Below are positions 32,630 to 40,861 of a stretch of DNA of 64,000 nucleotides, in pieces (position 1 is the stretch's first letter; each line of letters starts with the position of its first letter). A model generated the notes under the pieces. That model saw only the letters and a program-made list of their open reading frames with translations. It ran no database searches and was not told where the DNA came from. The position numbers were made by a program, and so were the translations under genes. Source of the DNA: Streptomyces stelliscabiei (GTDB lineage Bacteria; Actinomycetota; Actinomycetes; Streptomycetales; Streptomycetaceae); the NCBI RefSeq assembly GCF_014873495.1, contig NZ_JADBGF010000001.1, forward strand, positions 3,472,001-3,536,000, written 5' to 3'.

Positions 32630-33655
32630 ATGGACATCACCTTCACCTCCCAGCCCGCCGCGTCCACTCCGGACTCCAGAGGTCTCGCCGCACCGCTCCA
32701 TCTGCTGCACAGACCCGTCACACCGGAGGGCTTCCTGCTGGACGCCACCGCTCCGGTGGAGCAGCACTTCGCTCTCTCCGCCGAACTGCCCACCGGACAC
32801 GGCACGTTCAACGACGGGCCGGGCACCTTCCACGATCTGCTCTTCGTCGCCGAGACGCTGCGCGAGGCGACGCACTTCGTCGCCCACCAGTACTTCCGGG
32901 TCCCCGCCGAGCGCCCCGCGGTCTTCGTCTCCAGCGGGCTCGACGTCCTCGACCTCACCCCGTGGCGTCCCACCGGCGGGCCCGCCCATCTGACCCTGGA
33001 CATCACCCTGGTCCCCGTGGACGTGGTCAACGGCGTCCCGCGCGGCCTCGACTGCCGTGGTGACGTGGCCATCGACGGTGTCGGGTGTGGGAGCGCTTCC
33101 GCGCGGATCCAGTTCCTCATGCCCGGGGTGTACCGGTCGCACCGCGAGGTGGGGCGCCAGGAGAGCCTGCGGAGCACCGCCCCGGTGGTGCGCCCGCTGG
33201 CCTCGATGACGGCGGCCTCCCAGGAGGAGCCGCCCGCCGTGTCGCCCGGGTCGGTCGGCCGCCAGGACCCGCGCAATGTCGTCGTGGGACCGCCGCTGCG
33301 GGCGCCCTACGGGGAGTTCGTCCTGCCCGTGGCCTGCGATCCCGGTCACGAGGTCTTCGCGGCCGTACCCGGCGACCACGTCCCCGGTCCGGTGTTCCTG
33401 GAGGCTTCCCGGCAGGCCTCGCTGCTCGCCGCCGAGGAACTGCACGGGCTGCGTCCCGCCCACGCCATGCTGACCCGGTGGCGGGCGTCGTTCCGCGGTT
33501 TCGGGGACGCCGACCTTCCGCTGACCTGCACGGTCGTCGCGGACGAGCCGGTTCGCGACGAGGCGGGCCGGCCCACCGTGCGGTCCCGGCTCGCCTTCAG
33601 CCAGGGCAGCCGCGTCCTGTGCACCGCCTCGGCCGTCCTGCTGCAGGACTGCTGA
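32630..33655 (+). CDS. AfsA-family homologue 2
   Basis: A 341-residue protein with the AfsA two-repeat plan. Repeat 1: LLHRPVTPEGFLLDATAPVE, then FHDLLFVAETLREATHFVAH. Repeat 2: DPRNVVVGPPL, DPGHEVFAAVPGDHVPGPVF and LEASRQASLLAAE. The characteristic H-x-R after L-V is degenerate (LLHRP) and the tyrosine of YDFTLL is changed to FHDLLF, so activity is less certain than for the copy at 21140. The ATG at 32630 follows GAAGGAG. It stands between ferredoxin and the large SARP on the same strand. It may make a second signal or act in regulation or assembly. Confidence 0.78.
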   Translation: MDITFTSQPAASTPDSRGLAAPLHLLHRPVTPEGFLLDATAPVEQHFALSAELPTGHGTFNDGPGTFHDLLFVAETLREATHFVAHQYFRVPAERPAVFVSSGLDVLDLTPWRPTGGPAHLTLDITLVPVDVVNGVPRGLDCRGDVAIDGVGCGSASARIQFLMPGVYRSHREVGRQESLRSTAPVVRPLASMTAASQEEPPAVSPGSVGRQDPRNVVVGPPLRAPYGEFVLPVACDPGHEVFAAVPGDHVPGPVFLEASRQASLLAAEELHGLRPAHAMLTRWRASFRGFGDADLPLTCTVVADEPVRDEAGRPTVRSRLAFSQGSRVLCTASAVLLQDC

Positions 33656-33730
33656 CAGCACGCCGCCGCCCGGACCGGCCGACGCTCTCCCCTCCCATCC
33701 CACTCGTTTTCCTGATCAAGGAGCTCTCCG

Positions 33731-36475
33731 ATGCGTTTCCGGGTTCTGGGGCCGGTGAGTCTGTCGCCCCGCACTCCCTCCGCGGCGAAACCGCGCGCCC
33801 TGCTGGCCACCCTGCTCGTGCAGGCCGGTGAAGTGGTCCCGGTGCACAGCCTGATCGACGAACTGTGGGGGACGGAGCCACCGCGCACCGCGACCACCAC
33901 CCTCCAGGTGTACGTGTCCCAGTTGCGCAAGGTGCTCGCCGACGGCGGCAGTCCGGCGCCCGCAGGGGAGCTGCTGACCCGGGCTCCCGGCTACCTCCTG
34001 GCGGTGCCCGAGCGGGAGTTCGACCTGCCCTGCTTCGAACAGCTGCGGGCCCAGGGCCGCACGGCGTACCAGGAGGGGGACTTCGACGGCGCCTCCCGGC
34101 TGCTGCGCGAGGCGCTCGCCCTGTGGACCGGCCCGGCCCTGTCGGGGATCCCGCACGGTGTGCGGCTGGAGTCCGCCGCCATCCGGCTGGACGAGCTGCG
34201 GATGGAGGTCCTGGAGCAGCGGATCGTCGCCGACCTGCGGCTGGGCCGCCACCAGGAACTCGCCGGGGAACTGCTGGCCCTGGCCAACGAGTACCCGCTG
34301 CGGGAGAGCCTGCACGGACATCTGATGGTGGCGCTGTACCGGACGGGCCGCGGATCCGACGCGCTGAGGGTGTACGGGCGGCTGCGCCACTCCCTCGTGG
34401 AGGAACTCGGCGTCGAACCCGGCCCGGGCCTGTCCCGGCTGCACGAACGCGTCCTGCGCCGGGACCCCTCCCTGGACTGGCAGCCACCCCGCGGCACGCG
34501 GGACACCGGCCGCGTCGACACGGGCCGCGGGACCGGCGCGCCGGTGCACCCGGGTACGCCCCGGCGTGCGGCGGGGACGGCCGGCGGACCGCGTCCTCTG
34601 CCCGGTCCGCCTCCGGCGCTGCCCTCCGCACCGCCCGGGTTCGTCGGCCGGCACGAGGAACTCGGTTACGGGGAACGGGCGTTGCGCGGGAGTGCCGGCA
34701 AGCCTCCGGCGCGGGTCCTGGCCGTCTCCGGGCCGGCCGGCGTCGGCAAGACCGCGCTGGCCCTGCAGCTCGCCCACCGGACGGCGGACCTGTTCCCGGA
34801 CGGCGGGCTGCTGATCGGGCTGCGCGGACCGCAGGGTCGTCCGCTGAGCGCCTCGCAGGCGGGAGCGGCCCTGCTGCGCCGCCTCACCGACGACGTCTCC
34901 GACGCCCCGCTCACCGACCCCGAGGAGCTGACGGACCGGCTGCGGCGCGCCCTCGGGGGACGCCGGATGCTGCTGATCCTGGACGACGCCGCCTCGGAAC
35001 AGCAGATACGACCGCTGCTGCGGGCCTTCGCCGAGGGCACGGTGATCCTCACCGGCCGGCGCCGGGCCGCCGCCCTCGACGGCGCGGAGCATCTGGGGCT
35101 GGACGCCGTACGGCCACAGGAGGCGGTGGAACTCCTGCTCGCCGCCGGTGGCGAGCGGATGGCGCAGGACCCGGTGGCGGCCGCCGAGATCGCCCGGCTG
35201 TGCGCGTGCTTCCCGCTGGCGCTGCGCGTGGCCGCGGCGGCCCTGACGGCCCGGCCGCACACCACGCCCGCCGCACTGGCGGGCCGGCTGCGCGACGAGC
35301 GGACCCGCCTCGGCGTGCTGCGCGAGGGCGATCTCGATCTGCGCTCCAGCCTGCTGACGGGGTACCAGGAGGCCGGGCCCGCGCTGCGGCGCGCCTTCCG
35401 TCTGCTGTCGCTGGCTCCGGCCGCCGACTTCACGGGGTGGACCGTCGCGGCCCTGCTCGGCACCGGGCCGGCGGAGGCGGAGGAGACGGCCGAGGAGCTC
35501 GTACGGGCCCAGCTGCTGGAGGCCCGGACCGACGGGCAGTCGGTCCGCTACGGCTTCCACTCGCTGCTGCGGGTGCTGGCCACCGAACTGCGGGAGGCGG
35601 AACCGGACGCCGCCCGGACGCGACGGGACGCCGTAGAGCGGCTGGGCCGGGCCTGTGTCGCACTGGCCCGCCACGCGGACGGGCGGCTCACCCCGGGTCG
35701 GGACTGGCGGTCCCACCCCCTCGACGCGGCTCCCGGGTCCGACGCCGCCGCGATCGTCGGCGCGAGCCCCCTGGGATGGTTCCGCGAGGAGGCCACCGGC
35801 CTGGTGGAGACCGTACGGCAGACGCACGCGGCGGGGCTGTGGTCCCTGGTGTGGCAGCTCGCGGGAAGCGCCGCCGGATACTTCCACGCCCGCGCCGCGT
35901 GGGAGGAGTGGGAGGAGACCCACCGGCTCGCGCTGGACGCCGCGCGGCGGGCCGGGAGCGTCGAGGCGGAGGCGGTGGTGCAGTACTCGCTGGGCGACCT
36001 CGCCTGGCAGCGCCGCCAGGCCGACCGGGCGCTGCGCCACCACACCGCCGCCCAGCACGCGTTCGAGCTGGTCCGCGACCGGACCGGGGTCGCCCGCTGC
36101 CGGATCGGCGCGGCCGACGTCCTGCTCGGCCAGGGTCTGCCGGAACCCGCCGCGCGGCGGTACGGGCGGGCGCTCGCGATGTGCTCGGCGGAAGGGGACC
36201 TGCGGGGCGAGGTGGCCGCGCTGAACGGGCTGGCCCTGGTGAACCTGCGGCGGGGCCGCCCGGAGGTGGCCATGCGGCATCTGGAGCAGTGCCGGCGGGC
36301 CGCGGAACGGCTCGGTGACCGCCGCTGGACGGAGTACGTCCGTCGCACCGCGGCCCGCCTGGCACCGGACTCCTCCCGCCGCCCGTCCCCGCTCGCGCAC
36401 GCGGTCGAGGTCCGCCCGGGGATGTGGCTCATCGGAACGGCCGGCTCGGCCCTGACCCCGGCGGGGGCCGCCTGA
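33731..36475 (+). CDS. AfsR-type large SARP regulator (SARP-NB-ARC-TPR)
   Basis: A 914-residue regulator. Residues 1 to about 250 are SARP: MRFRVLGPVSLSPRTP, SAAKPRALLATLLVQAGEVV, TTTLQVYVSQLRKVL, then the activation domain. A Pro/Arg-rich linker follows (about 255-300). An NTPase of the NB-ARC type begins with the Walker A VSGPAGVGKTAL near 333 and has RRMLLILDDAAS as Walker B. The C-terminal ~250 residues are helical TPR-like repeats. Such proteins integrate nucleotide binding with DNA binding and activate clusters. The ATG at 33731 has AAGGAG upstream. It is one of two SARPs that could bind the recurring 17-base element. Confidence 0.9.
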   Translation: MRFRVLGPVSLSPRTPSAAKPRALLATLLVQAGEVVPVHSLIDELWGTEPPRTATTTLQVYVSQLRKVLADGGSPAPAGELLTRAPGYLLAVPEREFDLPCFEQLRAQGRTAYQEGDFDGASRLLREALALWTGPALSGIPHGVRLESAAIRLDELRMEVLEQRIVADLRLGRHQELAGELLALANEYPLRESLHGHLMVALYRTGRGSDALRVYGRLRHSLVEELGVEPGPGLSRLHERVLRRDPSLDWQPPRGTRDTGRVDTGRGTGAPVHPGTPRRAAGTAGGPRPLPGPPPALPSAPPGFVGRHEELGYGERALRGSAGKPPARVLAVSGPAGVGKTALALQLAHRTADLFPDGGLLIGLRGPQGRPLSASQAGAALLRRLTDDVSDAPLTDPEELTDRLRRALGGRRMLLILDDAASEQQIRPLLRAFAEGTVILTGRRRAAALDGAEHLGLDAVRPQEAVELLLAAGGERMAQDPVAAAEIARLCACFPLALRVAAAALTARPHTTPAALAGRLRDERTRLGVLREGDLDLRSSLLTGYQEAGPALRRAFRLLSLAPAADFTGWTVAALLGTGPAEAEETAEELVRAQLLEARTDGQSVRYGFHSLLRVLATELREAEPDAARTRRDAVERLGRACVALARHADGRLTPGRDWRSHPLDAAPGSDAAAIVGASPLGWFREEATGLVETVRQTHAAGLWSLVWQLAGSAAGYFHARAAWEEWEETHRLALDAARRAGSVEAEAVVQYSLGDLAWQRRQADRALRHHTAAQHAFELVRDRTGVARCRIGAADVLLGQGLPEPAARRYGRALAMCSAEGDLRGEVAALNGLALVNLRRGRPEVAMRHLEQCRRAAERLGDRRWTEYVRRTAARLAPDSSRRPSPLAHAVEVRPGMWLIGTAGSALTPAGAA

Positions 36476-36521
36476 CGTCCTGTCCGCCGGCTCCCGGACT
36501 CCCGGGCGGCCGGCGGTGTGC

Positions 36522-36563
36522 GCGGGCCGCGCGGTGCACCTCTCCGGACACCGCGCGGCCCGC
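36522..36563. terminator. Bidirectional terminator between large SARP and hydrolase
   Basis: A perfect 15-bp stem (36522-36536 with 36549-36563) and 12-nt loop between convergent genes. It ends the whole leftward tetronate block. Confidence 0.75.
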
Positions 36564-36565
36564 CG

Positions 36566-37594
36566 TCACCCGGTGGCCCGCCCCTGGAGGGGGTGGGCGC
36601 CGCGGTGACGGGCGCGGCGGGTGCGCAGCAGCTGCCGCCACTCCTCGGCGCTGAACCGGGCGGGCTCGGTGCGGCGGATGAAGTCGTGGAGTACGCCGAG
36701 GAAGCGTTCCGGGTCGGAGTGGAACGGGAAGTGTCCCGCCTCCTCGAAGATCTCCAGCCGGCTGCCGGGCATGGAGACGTGGCCGAGGCCGGCGTGGAGG
36801 GCCGGGACGACCATGTCCCGGCCGCCCCACAGCAGCATGGTGGGCATGCCCTGGGTCAGATAGCACCGGTCGAGCAGGGTGCCGACCTGCCCCCGCCAGT
36901 CGACGACGGCCCGGAGGGTCCGTACGAAGGCGCTGCGCGAACTCGCGTCCGGCAGGGCGTCGACCACCCTCAGCAGATCCGGCGCGTCGACGCCCAGGCC
37001 GGTGTCCAGCGTCTTCATGATTTTGACGAGCATCTGCAACTGCCAGCGCACCGTGGGCAGTTGGAGGGCGGAGAGCAACAGCTCGGCGCCGGGCAGGGTG
37101 GCGGCCCGCAGCAGCGGGGAGACCTGGCGGCCGATGCCTCCGCTGCCGACCAGGACCAGGCGCTCGGTGCGCTCCGGGAACTGGTAGGCGAACTGGGCGG
37201 CCACCGCGCCGCCGAGCGAGTGGCCGACGAGGGTGGCCCGCTCGATGCCGAGGGCGCTGAGCAGGTCCCGCAGTCCGTTGGCGTACGCCCCGGGTGAGTA
37301 GTCGCCGCGGGGTTTGGCCGACGCCCCGTGGCCGAGCAGGTCGGGGGCGACGACCCGGTGACGGGCGGCCAGGCCCGGGATGATGTCGGCCCAGGTCGCG
37401 GAGGAGTCGCCGATGCCGTGGATGAGCACCACGGCGGACTCGCCCTTGCCGGCCATCCGGTAGGCGAAGCGGTAACCGTGCAGGTGGCGGGTGCGGACGC
37501 GGACCTCGTTGCGGCCCACCGCACGGGGTCCGGGCCGCCCCGGCTGGTGGCTGGGCCGGAAGGCCGAGCGGGCGGTGAAGGGGGCGTCGGCCAT
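36566..37594 (-). CDS. Alpha/beta hydrolase (possible tetronate elimination/release enzyme)
   Basis: A 342-residue alpha/beta hydrolase. The oxyanion-hole HG is in AVVLIHGIGDSSATW, the nucleophile elbow is GHSLGGA (about residue 125), the acid is in LLWGGRDMVVPA and the histidine in FEEAGHFPFHSDPE. The ATG is at 37594, 3 nt after the stop of the 80-residue gene. In agglomerin-type tetronates a hydrolase-fold enzyme (Agg5) removes acetic acid from the acetylated tetronate to make an exocyclic methylene; this gene and the one at 38302 are the two candidates here. General hydrolysis or chain release is the alternative. Confidence 0.8.
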   Translation of the reverse strand: MADAPFTARSAFRPSHQPGRPGPRAVGRNEVRVRTRHLHGYRFAYRMAGKGESAVVLIHGIGDSSATWADIIPGLAARHRVVAPDLLGHGASAKPRGDYSPGAYANGLRDLLSALGIERATLVGHSLGGAVAAQFAYQFPERTERLVLVGSGGIGRQVSPLLRAATLPGAELLLSALQLPTVRWQLQMLVKIMKTLDTGLGVDAPDLLRVVDALPDASSRSAFVRTLRAVVDWRGQVGTLLDRCYLTQGMPTMLLWGGRDMVVPALHAGLGHVSMPGSRLEIFEEAGHFPFHSDPERFLGVLHDFIRRTEPARFSAEEWRQLLRTRRARHRGAHPLQGRATG

Positions 37595-37597
37595 GGT

Positions 37598-37840
37598 TCA
37601 GGCCTCCTGCGGAATCGGGTGACGGTCACGGACGGGGCGGCGCGGGACGGGTGCGGACTCGACGACGTCCGGTGCGCCGGGCAGCTGGGCGACGGGGACG
37701 CTCTCGGGGTCGGGTTCGGGATCGAGCCCGAGCGACATCAAGGACCGCCACGGCTGCGCCTGCCCGGGGGTACGCGTCCGCCACGGAGCGAACACCTGGG
37801 CCTGCGAGGAGGGAGCGCGGAGGGTGTGCACGGAGGACAT
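37598..37840 (-). CDS. 80-residue protein of unknown function
   Basis: The ATG at 37840 follows AGAGGTGG. The frame has strongly G/C third positions throughout, as real genes here do, and is coupled to the hydrolase gene by a 3-nt gap. The sequence has an N-terminal S/A/Q-rich part, two tryptophan-arginine motifs (APWRTRTP and QPWRSLMSL), an acidic proline segment (DPEPDPESVPV) and an Arg-rich C-terminus. No cysteine is present and I know no family. It could be a small accessory protein or a peptide substrate. Confidence 0.55.
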   Translation of the reverse strand: MSSVHTLRAPSSQAQVFAPWRTRTPGQAQPWRSLMSLGLDPEPDPESVPVAQLPGAPDVVESAPVPRRPVRDRHPIPQEA

Positions 37841-38301
37841 GACAGCCACCTCTGGATAGGTGTGCGAGGAGGAAGGCGGGATCGCTGCCGCTCGGCCGGG
37901 CGGCGTGCGGCCTGGGGAGCCGGCGGACGGGCGGGGACGCGCGCTCGCCGGGAGCCGGCGGACACGCACGAGACCCTCACCCGACCGCGACCGACACTCG
38001 GACGCGGGACGCCCACCCGGCGACAGCCGGTGGTCGGCACGCGGGACGCGCACCCGACGGGAGCCGGCGGGCTTGCGCGGGAGGGTCACCCGGCGGGAGC
38101 CGACGAACGGACGCGGGACTCCCACCCGACGACAGCCGACGGACGGGTGTGGGACGGCCACCCGACGGCAGACGAGGAACGGACGCCGGACAGTCACCCG
38201 GCGGGAGCCGACGAACGGACTCGGGACTCCCACCCGACGACAGCCGAGGAACGGACGCGGGGCGCCCATCCCGAGGGAGCCGACGGACGGGCGCCGGACG
38301 G
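37841..38301. other. 461-nt repeat-rich gap between the 80-residue gene and the FrsA-like gene
   Basis: Filled mostly by the 36-nt minisatellite. Frames on both strands stay open across it, which I attribute to the repeat length. No family signature is encoded. Confidence 0.55.
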
Positions 38302-38317
38302 TCACTCGGCGGGGGTC
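38029..38317. repeat. Minisatellite, 36-nt unit, about eight copies
   Basis: Copies at 38066, 38102, 38138, 38174, 38210, 38246 and 38282 are each 36 nt, and a 37-nt copy is at 38029. Units alternate between two variants, for example 38102 and 38210 differ at one base. The last copy enters the C-terminal codons of the FrsA-like gene. Transcription across it is likely, because it lies inside the leftward block. Confidence 0.85.
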
Positions 38318-39594
38318 GGCCGTGGCTGCCGGGGCACGGCGTCGGCGTAGCCGGCCGCTCCGGGACCGGCCGGGATCGTCGGACCGGTGCCGGGCGCGGT
38401 GGTGCGGGGCGGAGCGGCCACGCCGGCGCCGACCCCGACGGACGGCCCGGCACCGGCTCCCGTCCGGGCGGAGGCACCGGTTCCGGCCCCGACGGACAGA
38501 CCGGCCGCACCGGTGCCGGTCGCCGCGGGCGGTCTCCCGGCGCTCGTCGTGGGGGCGGCGTGGCGGGGGGCGGACCGGTTCGTGAGGCGGGCCCGTAGCA
38601 GCGAGCCGATCAGCCACTTGCGCATGGCCCCCAGGTGCGCCGGGGAGCCGTGCACGTCGTCGAACTCCTTGAATCGCACGCGGGGCAGCGCGGTGGCGAG
38701 CAGTCGCCGTTCCGTGGGAGGGATGATCTCGTCGCGGGCGCTGACCACGTACCCGACCGGGATGTCGACCGCGCCCAGGACGTCGGGGCCGAGCGGGAAG
38801 TCCGCGAGCAGCGACCGCAGTGCGTCGTCGGAGGCCGCGCCGGTGAGCCGGCGCAGCGTGGCGACGGTGATCCCCGGCACCTCGGGCCACCAGGCGGGAT
38901 CGGCGAAGAACCCGGCCACCGGGGCGCCCACGGTGTGGACGGAGCGGATGCGCGGGTCCGCGGCCGCCGCGCGCAGCGCCAGGTGGCCGCTGAAGCTGAG
39001 GCCGAGGACCGAGGTACGGGTCACCGCGGCGCGGCCGGCCAGCCGGTCCATCAGGAACGGCAGCAGCCGCCAGGAGTCCGCGTGGTAGCGCAGGGTGTTC
39101 TCCCCGACGCCGGGCATCTCGGTGACCACCGCCGCGTACCCCAGCCGGGCGAGCCGGGGCAGCAGGGGCGCCCACTGCTCCTTGACGCTGACGATGCCGC
39201 CCATGACCACGAGCAGCGGCCGCGGGCGACGCGCGTCGAGCCCGCTCGCCCAGCAGGCGACCGTGCCGTCCGGGTGGTCGAGGACCAGGCGTTCGACGCC
39301 CCGTCGGCGACGCCAGTCGTCGAAGGTCCGTACGCAGTTGTCCTGGGCCCGGCGGCGGACGTCGTCGCCGTGGTACGGGAAACGGGCGAGCGCGTAGTGC
39401 CGGCAGGCGTCGAGCGGGCGGCCGGCGACGGCCAGCCGGTCGGCCTCGCCGGTCCACACCCGGGCCCAGGACGCGGGGTGCCCGGGCTCGTCGTTGGTGA
39501 TCCTCGGCAGTACGGCGGCCACCTGCCGGTCGCCGATGCCCTGGCCGCGGGCGTGCAGCCGGGCGAACTCCTTGAGTTCTCCGAGATGGTCCAT
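38302..39594 (-). CDS. FrsA-like alpha/beta hydrolase with low-complexity tail
   Basis: A 430-residue protein. An N-terminal helical cap (about 1-110) precedes the hydrolase core. The nucleophile is in VLGLSFSGHLAL (about residue 195), the acid in VVSARDEIIPP and the histidine in FDDVHGSPAHLG. The last ~80 residues are Gly/Ala/Pro/Thr-rich repeats. The ATG at 39594 follows CGGAGA. The fold and cap resemble FrsA/DUF1100 proteins and several polyketide-cluster esterases. It heads the leftward unit with the 80-residue gene and the second hydrolase, and an extended SARP-like array is 190 nt upstream. It is a candidate for elimination, deacylation or release in tetronate maturation. Confidence 0.78.
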   Translation of the reverse strand: MDHLGELKEFARLHARGQGIGDRQVAAVLPRITNDEPGHPASWARVWTGEADRLAVAGRPLDACRHYALARFPYHGDDVRRRAQDNCVRTFDDWRRRRGVERLVLDHPDGTVACWASGLDARRPRPLLVVMGGIVSVKEQWAPLLPRLARLGYAAVVTEMPGVGENTLRYHADSWRLLPFLMDRLAGRAAVTRTSVLGLSFSGHLALRAAAADPRIRSVHTVGAPVAGFFADPAWWPEVPGITVATLRRLTGAASDDALRSLLADFPLGPDVLGAVDIPVGYVVSARDEIIPPTERRLLATALPRVRFKEFDDVHGSPAHLGAMRKWLIGSLLRARLTNRSAPRHAAPTTSAGRPPAATGTGAAGLSVGAGTGASARTGAGAGPSVGVGAGVAAPPRTTAPGTGPTIPAGPGAAGYADAVPRQPRPTPAE

Positions 39595-39784
39595 CGCTGT
39601 TCTCCGTCTCCTCCGGGGTGCGGGGCCGATGCCCGGGGGATGCGGCCGGAGGGCTCGGTGGCCTTCCTGGTCGTACCGGCGGCGGGCGGGGCTGTCCGGT
39701 CGTACGGCGGGCGGGCCCCCGGCCGGGAGCGGGGGACGTCCCCCGGCTGGGCGGCCCGCCCGGAGACGATGCTGGCCGCCGTCC

Positions 39785-39822
39785 CTTAAGCCGGGCTGGC
39801 GCACGGGTTGCGCCTCGCTAAG
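39785..39822 (-). promoter_or_regulatory. Putative SARP box, site 6, with four phased half-sites
   Basis: The minus strand reads CGCCAGCCCGGCTTAAG at 39801-39785. Half-sites TTAAG, GCCAG, GCAAC and CTTAG occupy 39785, 39796, 39807 and 39818, all 11 bp apart. It is the longest array of this element in the window, 190 nt ahead of the FrsA-like gene. Confidence 0.6.
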
Positions 39823-39864
39823 CGCCGCGCGGGAGGTGCCGTCGACCGCCCCGGCGGCACACAG

Positions 39865-39900
39865 GCACCCGCACCCGCACCCGCACCCGCACCCGCACCC
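39865..39900. repeat. Six copies of GCACCC
   Basis: A perfect hexanucleotide run in the gap between the PPTase and FrsA-like genes. No function apparent. Confidence 0.9.
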
Positions 39901-39916
39901 GCACGACGGCACACGG

Positions 39917-39960
39917 CGGCGCGCTGGTACGAAGGGACTCCTCTTCGCACCAGCGCGCCG
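39917..39960 (-). terminator. Terminator after the PPTase gene
   Basis: An 18-bp stem with one A:C mismatch (39917-39934 with 39943-39960) and 8-nt loop, just beyond the PPTase stop. Confidence 0.7.
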
Positions 39961-39970
39961 TCGTCGGCCC

Positions 39971-40861
39971 TCACCAGTCCAGCAGCTCGTCCTCCCCGTC
40001 CCGGTCCTCCGCTTCCGCGTCGTCGCCCAGGGCCTCGGCCACCGCCGCGACCACCCGCGGATCGAGCATGGTGCGCGCGGCCGTGTCCCGTGTGCCTCCG
40101 AATCCGGCGTCGCTCACCGCGACGCTGACGACGTAGCCGCCGTCCACGGAGAAGGTGCGGAACTGCCATTCGACACCCGTGCCCGGTGCCCCGTCCGGGG
40201 CCAGGACCCGGGCGGGCCGGCCGTCGCCGCTGAAGCCGAAGTCGGTGAAGCGGAACCGCAGCCCCTGCCCGATGGCCTTGCTGTAGGCCTCCTTCAGCGT
40301 CCACATGCGCACCAGCGCCGCGCCCCGCCGCTGCGCGGGCAGCCGCTCCAGGACGGTCAGTTCGTGCGGCGTGCAGACGTGGCGGTGCAGCCCGCGCGTG
40401 TAGAGCGGACGGTCCGCCCGCTCGGCGTCCACCCCGATCAGCCCTTTGGTGGCGAGCCCGATGAGCAGCAGGTCCTCGGTGTGGCTGAGGCTGATGTCCA
40501 CCGCGTCGTAGCCCCGCAGATAGGGCCGGCCGGTGGGGCCGTAGCCGAGTTCGACGGCCTGCGGGGGCACGCGCAGCGCCACCGCGGCGGCGAACTTCAG
40601 CAGCACCCGGGAAGCGGCGAACCTCGTCCGCACGTCCGGGTGCGTCATCTCCAGGTAGCGGTCCCAGTCCCGGCCCAGCAGGGCGCGCAGCCGCGGGCCG
40701 CCCGCCCGGTCCGGCCGCCAGTCGGCGAGCCGGGCGTGCAACACCGCGACCTCGTGCTTCTCCAGGTCCGCGCGCACCTGGTCCCAGGCTCCGTCACGAC
40801 CGGAGATCCGCACCGGCTCCCCGAGCGATGGGCTGGGTGCCGTCGTCCTCCGCGCCGTCAT
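39971..40861 (-). CDS. 4'-phosphopantetheinyl transferase (Sfp type)
   Basis: A 296-residue pseudo-dimeric PPTase. The N-terminal half ends with GYGPTGRPYL and DISLSHTEDLLLIGLA. The magnesium motif is IGVDAER (about residue 150) and the second conserved motif is WTLKEAYSKAIGQGL (about 195). The ATG at 40861 follows GGAGGG and the gene overlaps the upstream acyltransferase by 68 nt. It would convert the apo carriers of the region (36th residue serine of the small ACP, the loading ACP, the PKS ACP, and perhaps the decarboxylase-ACP) to holo form. Confidence 0.92.
   Translation of the reverse strand: MTARRTTAPSPSLGEPVRISGRDGAWDQVRADLEKHEVAVLHARLADWRPDRAGGPRLRALLGRDWDRYLEMTHPDVRTRFAASRVLLKFAAAVALRVPPQAVELGYGPTGRPYLRGYDAVDISLSHTEDLLLIGLATKGLIGVDAERADRPLYTRGLHRHVCTPHELTVLERLPAQRRGAALVRMWTLKEAYSKAIGQGLRFRFTDFGFSGDGRPARVLAPDGAPGTGVEWQFRTFSVDGGYVVSVAVSDAGFGGTRDTAARTMLDPRVVAAVAEALGDDAEAEDRDGEDELLDW

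Larger units (their letters stand above)
39595..39970. other. 376-nt gap: promoter array, GCACCC repeats, terminator
   Basis: No gene seen. It contains the SARP-like array (39785-39822), a hexanucleotide run (39865-39900) and the PPTase terminator hairpin (39917-39960). Confidence 0.6.

Noticed and set aside
37598..39457. A long minus frame joining the 80-residue gene to repeats and antisense of the FrsA-like region
   Set aside because: Only the part from the ATG at 37840 has a ribosome site and normal codon bias; the rest is repeat or out-of-phase with the FrsA-like gene.
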